Below, in pieces: positions 25,865 to 35,971 of a stretch of 64,000 nt of DNA. This DNA is from SHAN690 sp041391765. GTDB lineage: Bacteria > Bacteroidota > Bacteroidia > Flavobacteriales_G > Salibacteraceae. Where the stretch lies: positions 1 to 64,000 of the forward strand of contig JAWKNJ010000025.1 in the NCBI GenBank assembly GCA_041391765.1, in the 5' to 3' direction. Below the pieces are notes generated by a model that made no database searches, was not told where the DNA came from, and saw only the letters and a list, made by a program, of their open reading frames with translations. The first letter of the stretch is position 1, and each line of letters opens with the position of its first letter. The position numbers were made by a program, and so were the translations under genes.

Positions 25865-26494
25865 CTACTCAACAGTTACTTGCAATCCAACCAAGGCATC
25901 TTTGGAACATGCCGTAACAGAGTAGAATCCGGTAGGTAAATCTCCTGTTTTCGGCAAGTAGATTCGGTTTTTGAGTATGGCAATGATGGCCTCGTAGTAA
26001 TATTCTACGTTTTTCGAATCACGCAAAACAAATATAGCTTCCACACCATTGAATTCTGACAGGTCAGTTTTTACCGTTTCATCAGAGCCCAACTCATCAG
26101 GGCTGATTACAGATCCGCGTTGCATCCGATGTCGACCGTAAAAGACAGGTACAATATGCGTCTTCAGCTCTTTCCCATCTGTCCGCTTGAACCGAATGCG
26201 ATAATAGGACCAACCAAGCAATGGGCTGTTATCTGTTTCAAGGTACTCTGAAGATCCGGGTGTGCTTGACTCATCTGCGATGTATCGAAACTCTGTGAAG
26301 GTTTTACCATCACGACTGCGTTCCAGATAAAACCCTGCTATAATTTCACGATCTTCAGCTGTCCAGTGGACCTTTACTTGCTGTCCTGCTATGTATGCTG
26401 TGAATTGAACGTGCTGGTCACCCTCCTCATTTTGATACTCTATTCCAAACGGATTTAGAAGCAGCAGTAAATACGAAAGCACAGAAGCTATCAT
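25865..26494 (-). CDS. Small secreted protein with fibronectin-like domain
   Basis: The 209-residue protein has a hydrophobic N-terminus (MIASVLSYLLLLLNPFG). Residues 30-110 resemble the FN3-like module of Bacteroidota T9SS proteins (FTAYIAGQQVKVHWTAEDREIIAGFYLERSRDGKTFTEF, LLGWSYYRIRFKRTDGKE). The last 80 residues (VEAIFVLRDSKNVEYYYEAI, TGDLPTGFYSVTA) recall a sorting-like domain but lack the usual YPNP start. Function unknown. The 35 bp to DUF3820 allow cotranscription. Confidence 0.65.
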   Translation of the reverse strand: MIASVLSYLLLLLNPFGIEYQNEEGDQHVQFTAYIAGQQVKVHWTAEDREIIAGFYLERSRDGKTFTEFRYIADESSTPGSSEYLETDNSPLLGWSYYRIRFKRTDGKELKTHIVPVFYGRHRMQRGSVISPDELGSDETVKTDLSEFNGVEAIFVLRDSKNVEYYYEAIIAILKNRIYLPKTGDLPTGFYSVTACSKDALVGLQVTVE

Positions 26495-26528
26495 TGTTGC
26501 AAATTTCTTTTGGTAACCGCTCGATTGT

Positions 26529-26559
26529 CAGTGCCCGTAGTTAGGTTATACAGGCACTG
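26529..26559. other. Inverted repeat between two minus-strand genes
   Basis: CAGTGCC (26529-26535) and GGCACTG (26553-26559) can pair around a 17-base loop. No U-run follows on either strand, so it is a weak terminator candidate for the subtilase gene and could equally be an operator. The rest of the 124-bp gap shows nothing I recognise. Confidence 0.35.
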
Positions 26560-26618
26560 TTGTTAATTACGGAAATGTGCAGGATAGGTTCCGCTTGTTT
26601 TCAAACTTAACTCAGCAA

Positions 26619-28190
26619 TTACATCGATCGGCTTTCGGCTAGTTTCAAAGCGTTGTAAGCATTGACAATGCCTCCGGTTTTGGACAGCTCACTGAATCGA
26701 ACCTTGTCTTTGGTGCCAGGTTTGAGAACCTTCTTTTTGCTCACATCCGTGGCTGATTCAAGTAATAAATTTTTGAGTTCTACGGCTGTCAGGTCCGGGT
26801 AGTAAGACCACACTAAGGCAGCCACACCGGAAAACACAGGAGCCGCCATGCTGGTTCCACTCTGATTTTTGTATCCGTTGTCCGGCATGGTGGAATAGAC
26901 CTCATGACCCGGAGCAAAAATATCGACTTCCATCGAGCCATAGTTCGAGAAGGAGGCGGGCAAATCCTTCTTTTTAGAGATGCTGCTGGCTCCAACGGTG
27001 ACGAAGTTTTCGGCCACAGTCCCACTAGTAAGTTTTGGATTAGGAAAATTGCCTACTTCATCATTGTTTTCACTGTCGTTTCCTGCAGCATGAACCAACA
27101 GCACATTTTTTGAAGCTGCGTATTCAACGGCCTTATCCACTTCGTTTTTGAAGGGCGACAAGCCTTTTCCAAAACTCATATTGATGATAGAGGCTCCGTT
27201 GTCAACCGCGTAACGGATGGCATTCGCCACATCAATATCACGCTCATCACCATCGGGAACAGCACGAATAGTCATGATTTCTACACTTCCTGAGGCAATT
27301 CCTCTAGCGCCCAGGTTGTTATTTCTGTCGGCAGCAATAAGTCCAGCTACGTGTGTTCCGTGATCGGCAGCGGGACCTTCATAGTGGTTATTTCCATATC
27401 CTGTGTCACCAGGTTTTAACTCAGTTCTGGCCTTAAAAGACATGTTGAGGTAGTAGGCTTCGAAGTTTGTTTTTTGCTCTTGTATTTCTTTCAGGTCGCC
27501 CTTAGAAATGCCAAATAACTTGAAACGTTTCAGTACTTTTTGGATAGACTGAACACGTTCCTCTTCGCTTTTGACCGCAAGAGCTTCTTCGAAGGTCCAT
27601 TCTTCGTTTCCGGTTTCCGCAGTCATCACAGAGTCGATCACTAAGTAAGCTCTTGCTAGCTGTTCAAACCCCTTGAGTTGAGCTTCGTTTTCATCATAGA
27701 TTTCCTGCGCAGTTTCAAGCATTTCATCCGTCAACCATTCCGGTCTTCCGAGTGTAGAATACTTTGTTTCCTTTTCAATGCGCAGAATGCGGGTCGCCTC
27801 CAAATTCTCTTGATGAATATCTGTTCCGCTGTCGGTGACCAAGAAATTCCATCCGTGCACGTCATCTATGTATCCATTGTTGTCATCGTCCTTCCCATTA
27901 TCGGGAATTTCATCTGCGTTAGTCCAAATGCAATAATTCAGGTCTTCGTGATCGGTTTCAACACCCGAATCAATCACGGCAACGACAACTTTTTTCTTTG
28001 GTTTCTTATCCTTAAGCAATTCTTCAAATGCCCGGTTTGAGCTGGTTCCGTAGATTTTGTCGGTTTCGTAATCAAGATTGTGCCAGTCATGATTCGATTC
28101 CTTCTCACCCTTTTTAGAGACACTCTGAAGGGATTGTGCATTGATTTGGACCCACGCCAACATTAATGCTAAACTCAATAGTCTTTTCAT
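26619..28190 (-). CDS. Subtilisin-like serine protease (S8 family)
   Basis: The 523-residue secreted protease has signal peptide LLSLALMLAWVQINAQ. The catalytic triad is Asp74 (AVIDSGVETDHEDL), His277 (DHGTHVAGLIAA) and Ser447 (QSGTSMAAPVFSG), with Asn371 as oxyanion residue (AAGNDSENND). The catalytic Asp and His are about 200 residues apart instead of roughly 35 because of a helical insert at about 120-255 (WLTDEMLETAQEIYDENEAQLKGFEQLARAY). This insert occurs in a Bacteroidota S8 subfamily. No T9SS domain is seen, so it may act in the periplasm. A DDDNNGYIDD loop (101-110) looks like a calcium site. Confidence 0.95.
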   Translation of the reverse strand: MKRLLSLALMLAWVQINAQSLQSVSKKGEKESNHDWHNLDYETDKIYGTSSNRAFEELLKDKKPKKKVVVAVIDSGVETDHEDLNYCIWTNADEIPDNGKDDDNNGYIDDVHGWNFLVTDSGTDIHQENLEATRILRIEKETKYSTLGRPEWLTDEMLETAQEIYDENEAQLKGFEQLARAYLVIDSVMTAETGNEEWTFEEALAVKSEEERVQSIQKVLKRFKLFGISKGDLKEIQEQKTNFEAYYLNMSFKARTELKPGDTGYGNNHYEGPAADHGTHVAGLIAADRNNNLGARGIASGSVEIMTIRAVPDGDERDIDVANAIRYAVDNGASIINMSFGKGLSPFKNEVDKAVEYAASKNVLLVHAAGNDSENNDEVGNFPNPKLTSGTVAENFVTVGASSISKKKDLPASFSNYGSMEVDIFAPGHEVYSTMPDNGYKNQSGTSMAAPVFSGVAALVWSYYPDLTAVELKNLLLESATDVSKKKVLKPGTKDKVRFSELSKTGGIVNAYNALKLAESRSM

Positions 28191-28259
28191 ATTGTTCGCA
28201 AACTAATGCAAAAGCACACAATTGCTGAAATAGCGTGTGATGAGTGCCGGAAAAAAATG

Positions 28260-28289
28260 TTTAACGGTATTTAATCTGCTTTAGGTTTG
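28260..28289 (+). promoter_or_regulatory. Candidate promoter of the exonuclease/GIY-YIG gene
   Basis: TTTA at 28260-28263 and TAGGTTTG at 28282-28289, separated by 18 bp, fit the Bacteroidota promoter TTTG-N17-23-TAnnTTTG with one -33 mismatch. The GTG start at 28324 lies 34 bp downstream. Confidence 0.45.
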
Positions 28290-28323
28290 AAGGAATACGC
28301 GAGATTATTTCAAAATTTGAAGG

Positions 28324-29697
28324 GTGTATGCCATTGTTGATATTGAAACAACCGGAGGGAGTGCGAAGAAGCACTTCATAACGGAAGTCGCTGTTATCAA
28401 ACACGATGGAGAGAAGGAAGTTTCACGCTACCAAACACTCATCAATCCAGGAGTTCCAATTCCTCGAGCAATCACCACGTTGACAGGAATTGACGATGAA
28501 ATGGTGGCAGACGCACCAAGATTCGCAGAAATCGCAGATGAATTGTGGGAGGCTTTGGACGGTAGTGTCTTCGTGGCACACAATGTCAATTTTGACTACA
28601 GTTTCATACGAGAACAGTTTTCGGTCATTGGGCGAAAATGGAGTCCAAAGCGATTGTGTACGGTTCGCTTATCCAGGAAACTATTGCCAGGAATGTACAG
28701 TTATAGCCTGGGTAAACTAGCTCAGCAGTTGGGATATCACATTGAACATAGGCACAGGGCCATGGGGGACTGTGAGTTTACAGCACAACTTTTTAAAATG
28801 CTGCTCGATCGTGATCATGATGGACACATCAAGTTTGCACTGAACCAGCGCAGTCGTGAGGCAACACTACCTCCGCTATTAAATCGTGAGTCGTTTGATA
28901 AGCTACCCTCGACCATGGGCGTCTATATCTTTCGAAATCAAAAGCGAAAGGTTATTTACGTAGGCAAAGCCAATAATCTGAAACACCGGGTAAGTGATCA
29001 TTTTAGAGGAAACACCCATACGGGCTTCAAAAGCCATTTTGCTGAGCAAATCACCGATTTAGAATGGATTGAGTGTCCAAATGAGTTAGTGGCGCTGCTT
29101 ACTGAAGCTCAACAAATAAAGAAGTACTGGCCACCTTATAATAACCTCATGAAACGAGTCACGCTCAATTGGGGAATATTTGGATATCAAGATCAAAACG
29201 GATATGGCCGGTATTCAATTGGTCGGGTTGGCAAATGGGATCGCCCGATTGTGTCGTTCAGAAACCAGTTTGAAGCTCGAATCGCATTGGATAAGATTGT
29301 GCATAAATTCACTCTTTGTGCCAGGTTTTGCGACATGCAGGAGCAACTGGGACAATGTGTAGAGGAAGTGCATGGCTTGTGCAACAAAGCATGTGTCGGT
29401 AAAGAATCACCAAGGGATTACAACAAGAGGTACGAGTCATCAAAGCTTTATCTGAGCGGTGAGATTGCCACCATGATCATTCATGAAAGTGGCTTTAGCT
29501 TAGATGAACAAAGTGTGATTCTCGTTGAAAACGGGAGGTACAAAGGGCATGGTATAGCTCCTGCTGAGTTAGAAATTCACTCCGTGAGCGAAGTGCTTGA
29601 CTTTATCGCAACCGGCTATGACGATCAGGACATGCAGTCAATCATACGAAGTCATATTCAAAGGAAGGAAGGTGCGCGTGTCACCATACTCACTTAG
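28324..29697 (+). CDS. DnaQ-type 3'-5' exonuclease fused to a UvrC/Cho-like GIY-YIG nuclease
   Basis: The 457-residue fusion starts at GTG 28324. Residues 1-165 are a DEDDh exonuclease: AIVDIETTGG (metal-binding Asp and Glu), VFVAHNVNFDYSF and HRHRAMGDCEFTAQL (His and Asp). Residues about 195-285 are a GIY-YIG domain (GVYIFRNQKRKVIYVGKANNLKHRVSDHF) like that of UvrC and Cho. The C-terminal 170 residues hold a Cys cluster (LCARFCDMQEQLGQCVEEVHGLCNKACVG), resembling the Cys-rich region of UvrC/Cho relatives. A role in DNA repair is likely. Its 3' end overlaps the convergent patatin gene by 8 bp. Confidence 0.93.
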   Translation: MYAIVDIETTGGSAKKHFITEVAVIKHDGEKEVSRYQTLINPGVPIPRAITTLTGIDDEMVADAPRFAEIADELWEALDGSVFVAHNVNFDYSFIREQFSVIGRKWSPKRLCTVRLSRKLLPGMYSYSLGKLAQQLGYHIEHRHRAMGDCEFTAQLFKMLLDRDHDGHIKFALNQRSREATLPPLLNRESFDKLPSTMGVYIFRNQKRKVIYVGKANNLKHRVSDHFRGNTHTGFKSHFAEQITDLEWIECPNELVALLTEAQQIKKYWPPYNNLMKRVTLNWGIFGYQDQNGYGRYSIGRVGKWDRPIVSFRNQFEARIALDKIVHKFTLCARFCDMQEQLGQCVEEVHGLCNKACVGKESPRDYNKRYESSKLYLSGEIATMIIHESGFSLDEQSVILVENGRYKGHGIAPAELEIHSVSEVLDFIATGYDDQDMQSIIRSHIQRKEGARVTILT

Positions 29698-31931
29698 ATT
29701 CCTTCATTAGGCGCTTCAATCGCAGAAACTGCATTTGATTATGATCTGTGTCTATTGCCGAGATAATCCTATCTTTCTCTCGCTGAGTCAGATGCCAGCT
29801 AAGACTTATAGGATTCGATGGTGAACGGTTTAACACCAAATCAACCAATTCGATCTTTCCACTGTACCAATCCTGAGTCATTCTGATTTGATCATCCATC
29901 TGATAGTCTTGAACATCCAGGATAGTGTTGTAAAAGGTTCCAAAAGGCTGAGCTATGGCTTCAAGCAAACTCGTTTTCTTGTTACTTTTTGTGCCAGAGA
30001 TCTTTTCTTGATCTCTCACTTGAATGATAACAATAGCTGAGGTGTTGTTCTTGAGCCATTCCTTATAAAAGTGAATGAACTTCAGTGTGTTGCTCATGCC
30101 GTAATTGTCTCGGATTCCCGCGTCCAGAATTTCAATATCAGGATCGGTGGGTAAATTGGCCGCAGGAAAGACGTAGGGAAAGGTGGCGCTCATTCTGAGC
30201 GCAGAAATGAAGTTTAGGTTTTTCGCTCCTTGTTTTTCAAACATTCTCGTAAACTCCACATTTTCATTCAGTTGAGTAGAGTCATTAATCGTGCATAAAT
30301 AGGAGATTGGTTGTGCTGAAATTAAAAGCTTGCGCCCATCATCACTGATGGTTGGTGCCAATATTAATAGAGGCATTTCAGCAGCCATTTCCAGTGCAGT
30401 GTAATCCCCCAGCCGCCTATTCAACCAACCTCGAGTGTCTATGTCGAGTTTCTTTTCAAACGCAAGTGCTCGGTCTCGAGTGTAGGTTTTTCCGTCATAC
30501 TCAAACGTTTTGAAACGGAAAAATAGATCGTTTAATACCGCTGTGGCAGCTACAGGGTTAAGCTTGTCCTCGCTCATGTCAGCAACCAAATCCCGTGTAT
30601 GTAGGTCGGTTTCGTGGTGTTGTTTGCGCCAATAATATTCTCTCAAATAGGCAGCGCCAATCATTCCGCCAGAAGAGCCAGAAATCAATAGCATGTTGTT
30701 CCAAAGGCTTCCTTCCGATATCTCATTTGCCTCAGCGATCGACTGTATGGTCCACATGGCAGACCTAAGACCTCCACCCGGAACATTGAGAATTACAGCC
30801 ACCGGTTTGTTTTGACCGGTTTTTCTTTTCCAATTTTCAAGTAGCCTGACACCGTTTTCAATGTCCAAATAGAGGTTCTGCTTATTCGCTTGCAGTCGCT
30901 GGATGTCATTCTTGTTATAACCTGCTTTAACCGTGTCGTAGTCTAGCCCATAAGCTTGATTACGATACATGGTCGTGCTGCCGGACGAAATGAAATTTGC
31001 CGTTACAATGAGGCTTAAGAATATCACGGAAGTCCATCCTTCAATCATGAGTAAAAAGGCAGATGCCAGCATAATGAGCATGGTGAAAAATAACAGCACG
31101 GAAGCTGCCCAGGAATCCATTAACCAAGGAATTTCAACAACCAGCCAAGAGTGAAAATGGCTAATAGCACTCCGGCTTGGAAAACGAAGCATTAATTCTG
31201 TTTTGCGAAAAAACACGTTCCAACATCGCCTGCTGCAATGCCCACCATCCCTAGCCAGCGCTATTTGGCCTTTATTGGAAATGTAGCTGACCACTTTCCG
31301 GTCTTTCGGCTTTTACCGTGATGATTTCGCAGCCACTTTTTTGCTGTTGTTATGATCCGTCACAGTAAGTTGATAAAATGTTCGTTAGTCGTACGTTCTT
31401 CTTCTCCAATAAGCTGAAAGTGGTTTCAGCTGGTAGTGATAAAGTAAATAGCCGTCACCATAATAAAGGCTAAGTTGCCAGATAGATAACCTAAGATATT
31501 TACCAAAACATGAAGCGCAGTTTCATCTTCGTAATCCAATTGAAATGAAGCCGGCAGAAATGTACAACGACTGAGTAGTATTAGGGGCAGTGCTGAAATT
31601 GTTCTAACAATACTCTGATGAATGGTCTGTTCAGTGCTCGCCAAGAATGGAAATTTGGAACCGTTGACGGCATAGTTGAGACAGTTAAATGCCATGATGA
31701 AGGCTCCGGTTACTTGGGTCCCACATTCGCATGAGAAATGAAGTCACATAAACCCAGGTATTCTGGATATAAGAACAGGTAGGGCACACCGTACTTAAGT
31801 TAATGGTCTTGGTAACAATGGCAAAAAGAATGAGCCAGGAAGAATAGTAAGAGAAGTGTTCTTTAGGTGAACAAAATAGCAGCTGAACAGGGAAGAAGAA
31901 TATGATTTTCCCAAAGTTTAAAACGTAGCAT
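29690..31931 (-). pseudogene. Patatin-like phospholipase with N-terminal membrane region, frameshifted
   Basis: An intact frame at 29690-31294 encodes the last 534 residues: oxyanion motif PGGGLRSAMW, nucleophile elbow SGSSGGM (Ser), and DAGIRDNYG (catalytic Asp with Ala for Gly). The expected full length of about 747 codons, from ATG 31931, includes helices now spread over other frames. YGVPYLFLYPEYLGLCDF is read in one frame around 31740-31795, and TGAFIMAFNCLNYAVNGSKFPFLAST in the next. Hydrophobic stretches such as SSWLILFAIVTKTI fit the known Flavobacteriia domain order. At least three frame changes lie at 31300-31931. They could be sequencing errors or real decay (see findings). Family role: membrane-associated acyl-ester hydrolysis. 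Confidence 0.8.
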
Positions 31932-32032
31932 TTAGAAGGCTGTACTCTGCATTCTTTATAAGTAATGAGCAACCATATTGGATGTTGCGTCAACCTTATA
32001 CATTGAAAGCAACAAGAAACTGAGCTTTTTGG

Positions 32033-33724
32033 TTAAAGCTGTTGATTAACAGAGTCGATGATCGTTTTTTCCAACGCTACTGCTTTGACTGAGTTCTCCT
32101 GCTTTCGCGAGGATGTTGCTGACAAAAAGTTTGATCATCCATGTCTTTCACGTTGACTCTCACATTCAAATGGGCTCCGCGAACCGCGGTCAAAGCACGC
32201 ATGGCTCCAACACCAGCGTCACTAATGGAGGCGGGTAGTCCTGTTTTAGCCATTTCCCAGCATAACCTCCATGCTGTCAAACGCGCACTCCATAACGCTG
32301 TAGGGAACCATTGTTGCGCCCTTTGTTGCTTCAGTAATTGCTGTTTTTCTGGCACCTTTTTCATCTGTCTTCTTTGGAAGTCCAAAAGCCTCCATTATTC
32401 TGTTGAACGCATGGGTGTCTTCGTCTACCAAGCGCATCAGTCGATCCCTTGTAAGATTGTCCTTTTCTGCCCAATCAGAGTAGTATTCCCATTTATCAGT
32501 CCCAACTTCGCTTGTGGGAACTTAAATTGGCAACCATGGTTCCTAAGGAAACCCCTTACACACCCAATATAGGGCTGAAATTGACCCGCCCTGGAGCCGG
32601 AGACTCGGATGCTGTTTCATTAGCGAATTTGGACAACGTCATATCAATCAATTCTGGTCTTCCGCCACTGTTCTTGTCCTCAAGCATGTATTCAATGACG
32701 TATGCTCTCAAATACGAAAGGAGCTACTCGTCCAAACTGGCGACTTAACGGCAATCTTGATTTATCTTCTTCTTCGTAATGCCAGAGACCTGCTTTGTTT
32801 CTTTAAGAAGTATTTTCCGGCATCAATGAGAGTCAGCTTGGCACCAATCCAGCTAAGTTCAGATCTCTGGTGCAACCTCAAACCACGCTGGCACGTTCGC
32901 ATGTTTTGTCAAAAAGCTACGTGAATAGGAGTGATATTAATGTTCGTCAGATTGTAACTGACGGAAAATCCTTATATCTTAACGACAAAACCAGCTCATA
33001 CCTTTACAGCTGAGCAAACTGGTTCATTGACTGATTTCCAAGTTCATCCTAACAATTCCGCCTGTAATAGGGTCGCCATCGCGCTTTACTCCATCTCTGC
33101 TCTCTGATATCAAATGCTATCGAATTGGCTCTCCTTGTGCTGGTTGAGTTTAGGTTTATGTTATAGGCCACTAGGAAGTCTCTTGCACTCACTGCTGTGG
33201 CTCCGGTTCGCATAATGGCAGCATTGAATTCTGACGGTCCACTATCCGGTTTCCAGTTTGGGTTTTCAAGCTTATCCTTTAATCCTTCGTGGCTCTCCTG
33301 ATCGAAATGTAGTCGCAAGGTTTTGCGTTCTGGCTTCGTTGCAGCGTTTTCGTAATAGTAAGTCGGGATCTGGCTTCTGAGCCGATTCTTGATCCAAGTT
33401 TTTTGGCATAAACCACGGTTTCTTCCATGGTGAGAGGTCGCCACTAAAACAAGCACAAACATCCGTGGCGCCAAAGCGAGGATACGTTACCCTTGTGCTT
33501 ACTCATATCAATTAATTCTGACGCCTTTTTTACTAAAAGGAAGGCTGCTTCAACGACCGTCGAGCCGCCCGCAAAGGTGATCGTCCGATTGCAAGCTTTT
33601 CCGGGGTCAATATTTAATAGCATAACACCTTCTACTGTTTCCACTACTGAAGCTATGCTCTTTATCTTTGCTCATCACGACCCTCACTGATGTTTGGCAC
33701 ACATTCTATGATCTGATTCAACAT
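32033..33724 (-). pseudogene. ftcD: Formiminotransferase-cyclodeaminase, multiply frameshifted
   Basis: From ATG 33724 to TAA 32033 there is room for 563 residues, the normal length of the bifunctional enzyme. It moves the formimino group of formiminoglutamate to THF and then deaminates it. Fragments in order: NQIIECVPNISEGRD; VEGVMLLNIDPGKACNRT and KKASELIDMSKHKG; IPTYYYENAATKPER; LKDKLENPNWKPD; ARDFLVAYNINLNSTSTRRANSIAFDIRE; GDPITGGIVR; LTNINITPIHVAF; then the cyclodeaminase parts MRLVDEDTHAFNRIMEAFGLP, ASISDAGVGAM and LEKTIIDSVNQQL. Adjacent fragments sit in different frames, with many single-base indels, often in A runs. It belongs with hutI at 37 kb. Confidence 0.85.
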
Positions 33725-33864
33725 GGCTTATGATCCAGTAAAGCTGGCTTATTACTGGATTGTATCCTTAATGAAACCTAGTTTTTACTTTAGGATTTCA
33801 ATGTTAGCTCAGTCTTATGCACAGTTCTGTCGAAAAAAGGCGATTCAAGAACCAACGGCTTTAA

Positions 33865-33872
33865 TAGATTTG
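33865..33872 (+). promoter_or_regulatory. Candidate -7 box of the Omp28-like gene
   Basis: TAGATTTG matches TAnnTTTG and lies 25 bp before the ATG at 33898. The -33 TTTG is not evident. The 173-bp gap between ftcD and this gene shows no other signal I recognise. Confidence 0.35.
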
Positions 33873-33897
33873 AAGTCTGAGAAACAAAATTTACATT

Positions 33898-35868
33898 ATG
33901 AAGAAATCAATACTAAGCGTATTAGCATTGCTGAGTGCGGGCATGTTGTCTGCTCAAACTGGGCCTGTAAAACGCACAATCCTAATCGAGGAAGGGACTA
34001 ATGCATCTTGCGGACCTTGTGCTTCGCAAAATCCTACGTTCAACGCGGGAATTGTAGAACCAAACTGGAACACCAAATTGATAGCAATTAAGTATCAAGC
34101 ATGGTGGCCTGGTTATGATCCTATGAATGAGCAAAATCCAGATGAGATCAAAACAAGAATCAATTATTATGGTTTCAGCGGAGTGCCTACAGCCATTTTA
34201 AATGGACGCATACCTAATAGTGATAACACAACTGGTGGCAACTGGACGCCAGCGGGTTCTTGGTATGCTGGAGCTCCAGGTGGATTTGCGCAGGCTGTGA
34301 TAACCAATGAGTACAGCACTAACCTGACATCGTTTACAATGTCAACAACTCATATGTTGTCAGAAGACTATGATTCGGTTTACTTAACCGTGACTATTCA
34401 AAACGTTGATACTGTTGCGTTCACTGGCGGTAGCATGAAGTTACGTGTTGCGCTTGTTGAAGATGACATTACTTATCCATCAGCTCCTGGGACTAACGGT
34501 GAGAAGACATTTGAGCACGTAATGCGAAAAATGATTCCTAACGCAACAGGAACAAGCATCGACAACAATTGGTCAATTGGTCAGGATACAGTGATTACTA
34601 TAGGTGCTGCTATTCCTTCTTATGTTTATCGATACGATCAAATCGCTCTCGTTGCTTGGCTTCAAGATGATACAGGAAAAGAAGTATGGCAGTGTTCATA
34701 CAGCGAGCCCGTTGAGGTTGATGGATTGGATGTGTCTTTGGCTCTGAATGGGGCGCTTGACAATGATCTTTGTGCTGAATCTGTTGCTCCTGAGGTGAAG
34801 ATTACCAATCTTAGCAATGAGACAGTTACATCGGTTGTGTTTTCTACAGCAGTTAACGGAGGTACTCCGTCTACGGAGACATTTACAGGTAGCATTGCTG
34901 CTGGTTCTTCTGCAGTTCATACTTTGTCTGCCATTTCATTGGACGCGGGGTCTACTAATCAAATTGTTGTTACCGTTAAATCAGTTAATGGTGGTTTGGA
35001 TCTTAATAAGATGAACGATATGCTTGAAATTGAAGCAACTCGTGTTGATACCGATTCACCTCAGGATGCTGATTTCGAGTATGACTTCGAAGGTTTGGAC
35101 TTTACGGAAATTCCTAACCATATGTACGGCACCGTGATTAACGACATTCAGTGGGGTGCTCTGACTAATACCAATACAGGTGAGAGCTATTCTGCCGGTG
35201 GATTCGAAGAATCTGAAGGAGCTTTCTTCTGGAACTTCTACGGATATCCTAATGGCGCTGCAGCATTGACGACAGACCCAATTGAATTTGAGAATGTAGC
35301 TTCGGCAAAACTTTTGTTCGCGCTGGCCTACGCTCAACAAGCTTCTGAAAACGATGAGTTGATGGTGGAAGCTTCAACTGATTGTGGCGAAAATTGGACT
35401 GAGTTGTTCAAGGAGTCGGGTGACGACTTGGCTACAACAGATCCTGTAAGCGGTGATTTCTTCTTCCCAGATGAAGATGGATGGAAGAAAATAACGGTTG
35501 ATGCTAGTGTGTTGTTTGATACTGCAAGTTCAGTTACTGTAATGTTGAGATTTACAGGAACAGGTGATGGTGGTAACTTGATGTATATTGACGATATCCA
35601 TATGACAACCACGACTGTTGGTGTTGAAGAAGTTTCAACCTCAGGTGTAGTTGTTTATCCAAACCCTGCTACTTCTGTTCTTAATATCAGTGGCGTTGAA
35701 GGACTTCCAACTGTTGTTAAGTTGTTCGATATGCAAGGAAGATTAGTACAGTCATCTACAGTGAACAACACTTCTGTAAGTGTTGAACATCTAGATGCTG
35801 GTGTTTATACCGTATCAATTGAAAACGCTGAGGTTTCTGTTTCTCAGAAGTTGACAATTGTGAAATAA
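33898..35868 (+). CDS. Omp28-related secreted protein with T9SS type A sorting domain
   Basis: The 656-residue protein has signal peptide SILSVLALLSAGMLSAQ. Residues 20-260 form the Omp28 domain with a thioredoxin-like motif, GTNASCGPCASQNPTF, and FSGVPTAILNG, so a redox-active or decayed thioredoxin fold is likely. Residues 265-370 look Ig-like (VKITNLSNETVTSVVFSTAVNGG), and 385-590 form a jelly-roll (AYAQQASENDELMVEASTDCGENWTEL). The C-terminus is a type A signal (VVYPNPATSVLNI, LFDMQGRLVQSS, SVSQKLTIVK). It is a predicted T9SS surface or secreted protein. A strong terminator follows. Confidence 0.92.
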   Translation: MKKSILSVLALLSAGMLSAQTGPVKRTILIEEGTNASCGPCASQNPTFNAGIVEPNWNTKLIAIKYQAWWPGYDPMNEQNPDEIKTRINYYGFSGVPTAILNGRIPNSDNTTGGNWTPAGSWYAGAPGGFAQAVITNEYSTNLTSFTMSTTHMLSEDYDSVYLTVTIQNVDTVAFTGGSMKLRVALVEDDITYPSAPGTNGEKTFEHVMRKMIPNATGTSIDNNWSIGQDTVITIGAAIPSYVYRYDQIALVAWLQDDTGKEVWQCSYSEPVEVDGLDVSLALNGALDNDLCAESVAPEVKITNLSNETVTSVVFSTAVNGGTPSTETFTGSIAAGSSAVHTLSAISLDAGSTNQIVVTVKSVNGGLDLNKMNDMLEIEATRVDTDSPQDADFEYDFEGLDFTEIPNHMYGTVINDIQWGALTNTNTGESYSAGGFEESEGAFFWNFYGYPNGAAALTTDPIEFENVASAKLLFALAYAQQASENDELMVEASTDCGENWTELFKESGDDLATTDPVSGDFFFPDEDGWKKITVDASVLFDTASSVTVMLRFTGTGDGGNLMYIDDIHMTTTTVGVEEVSTSGVVVYPNPATSVLNISGVEGLPTVVKLFDMQGRLVQSSTVNNTSVSVEHLDAGVYTVSIENAEVSVSQKLTIVK

Positions 35869-35886
35869 TAATGATGGATTAATTGA

Positions 35887-35920
35887 AGAAGGCTTGCTAT
35901 ATAGGCAAGCCTTCTTTCTT
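35887..35920 (+). terminator. Rho-independent terminator after the Omp28-like gene
   Basis: AGAAGGCTTGC (35887-35897) pairs perfectly with GCAAGCCTTCT (35905-35915) around a 7-base loop. It is followed by a T-rich run on the plus strand. Confidence 0.85.
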
Positions 35921-35971
35921 TTATGATGTAATGTTTTAATTTAGAAGAATAATTATTTGAATCTGATAGCT

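Noticed and set aside
32141..32748. Plus-strand open frames in the 32-33 kb region
   Set aside because: They are antisense to ftcD fragments that match a known enzyme in order and full length.
33723..34001. Plus-strand frame overlapping the start of the Omp28-like gene
   Set aside because: The overlapping frame from 33898 has a signal peptide and clear domains; this one does not.
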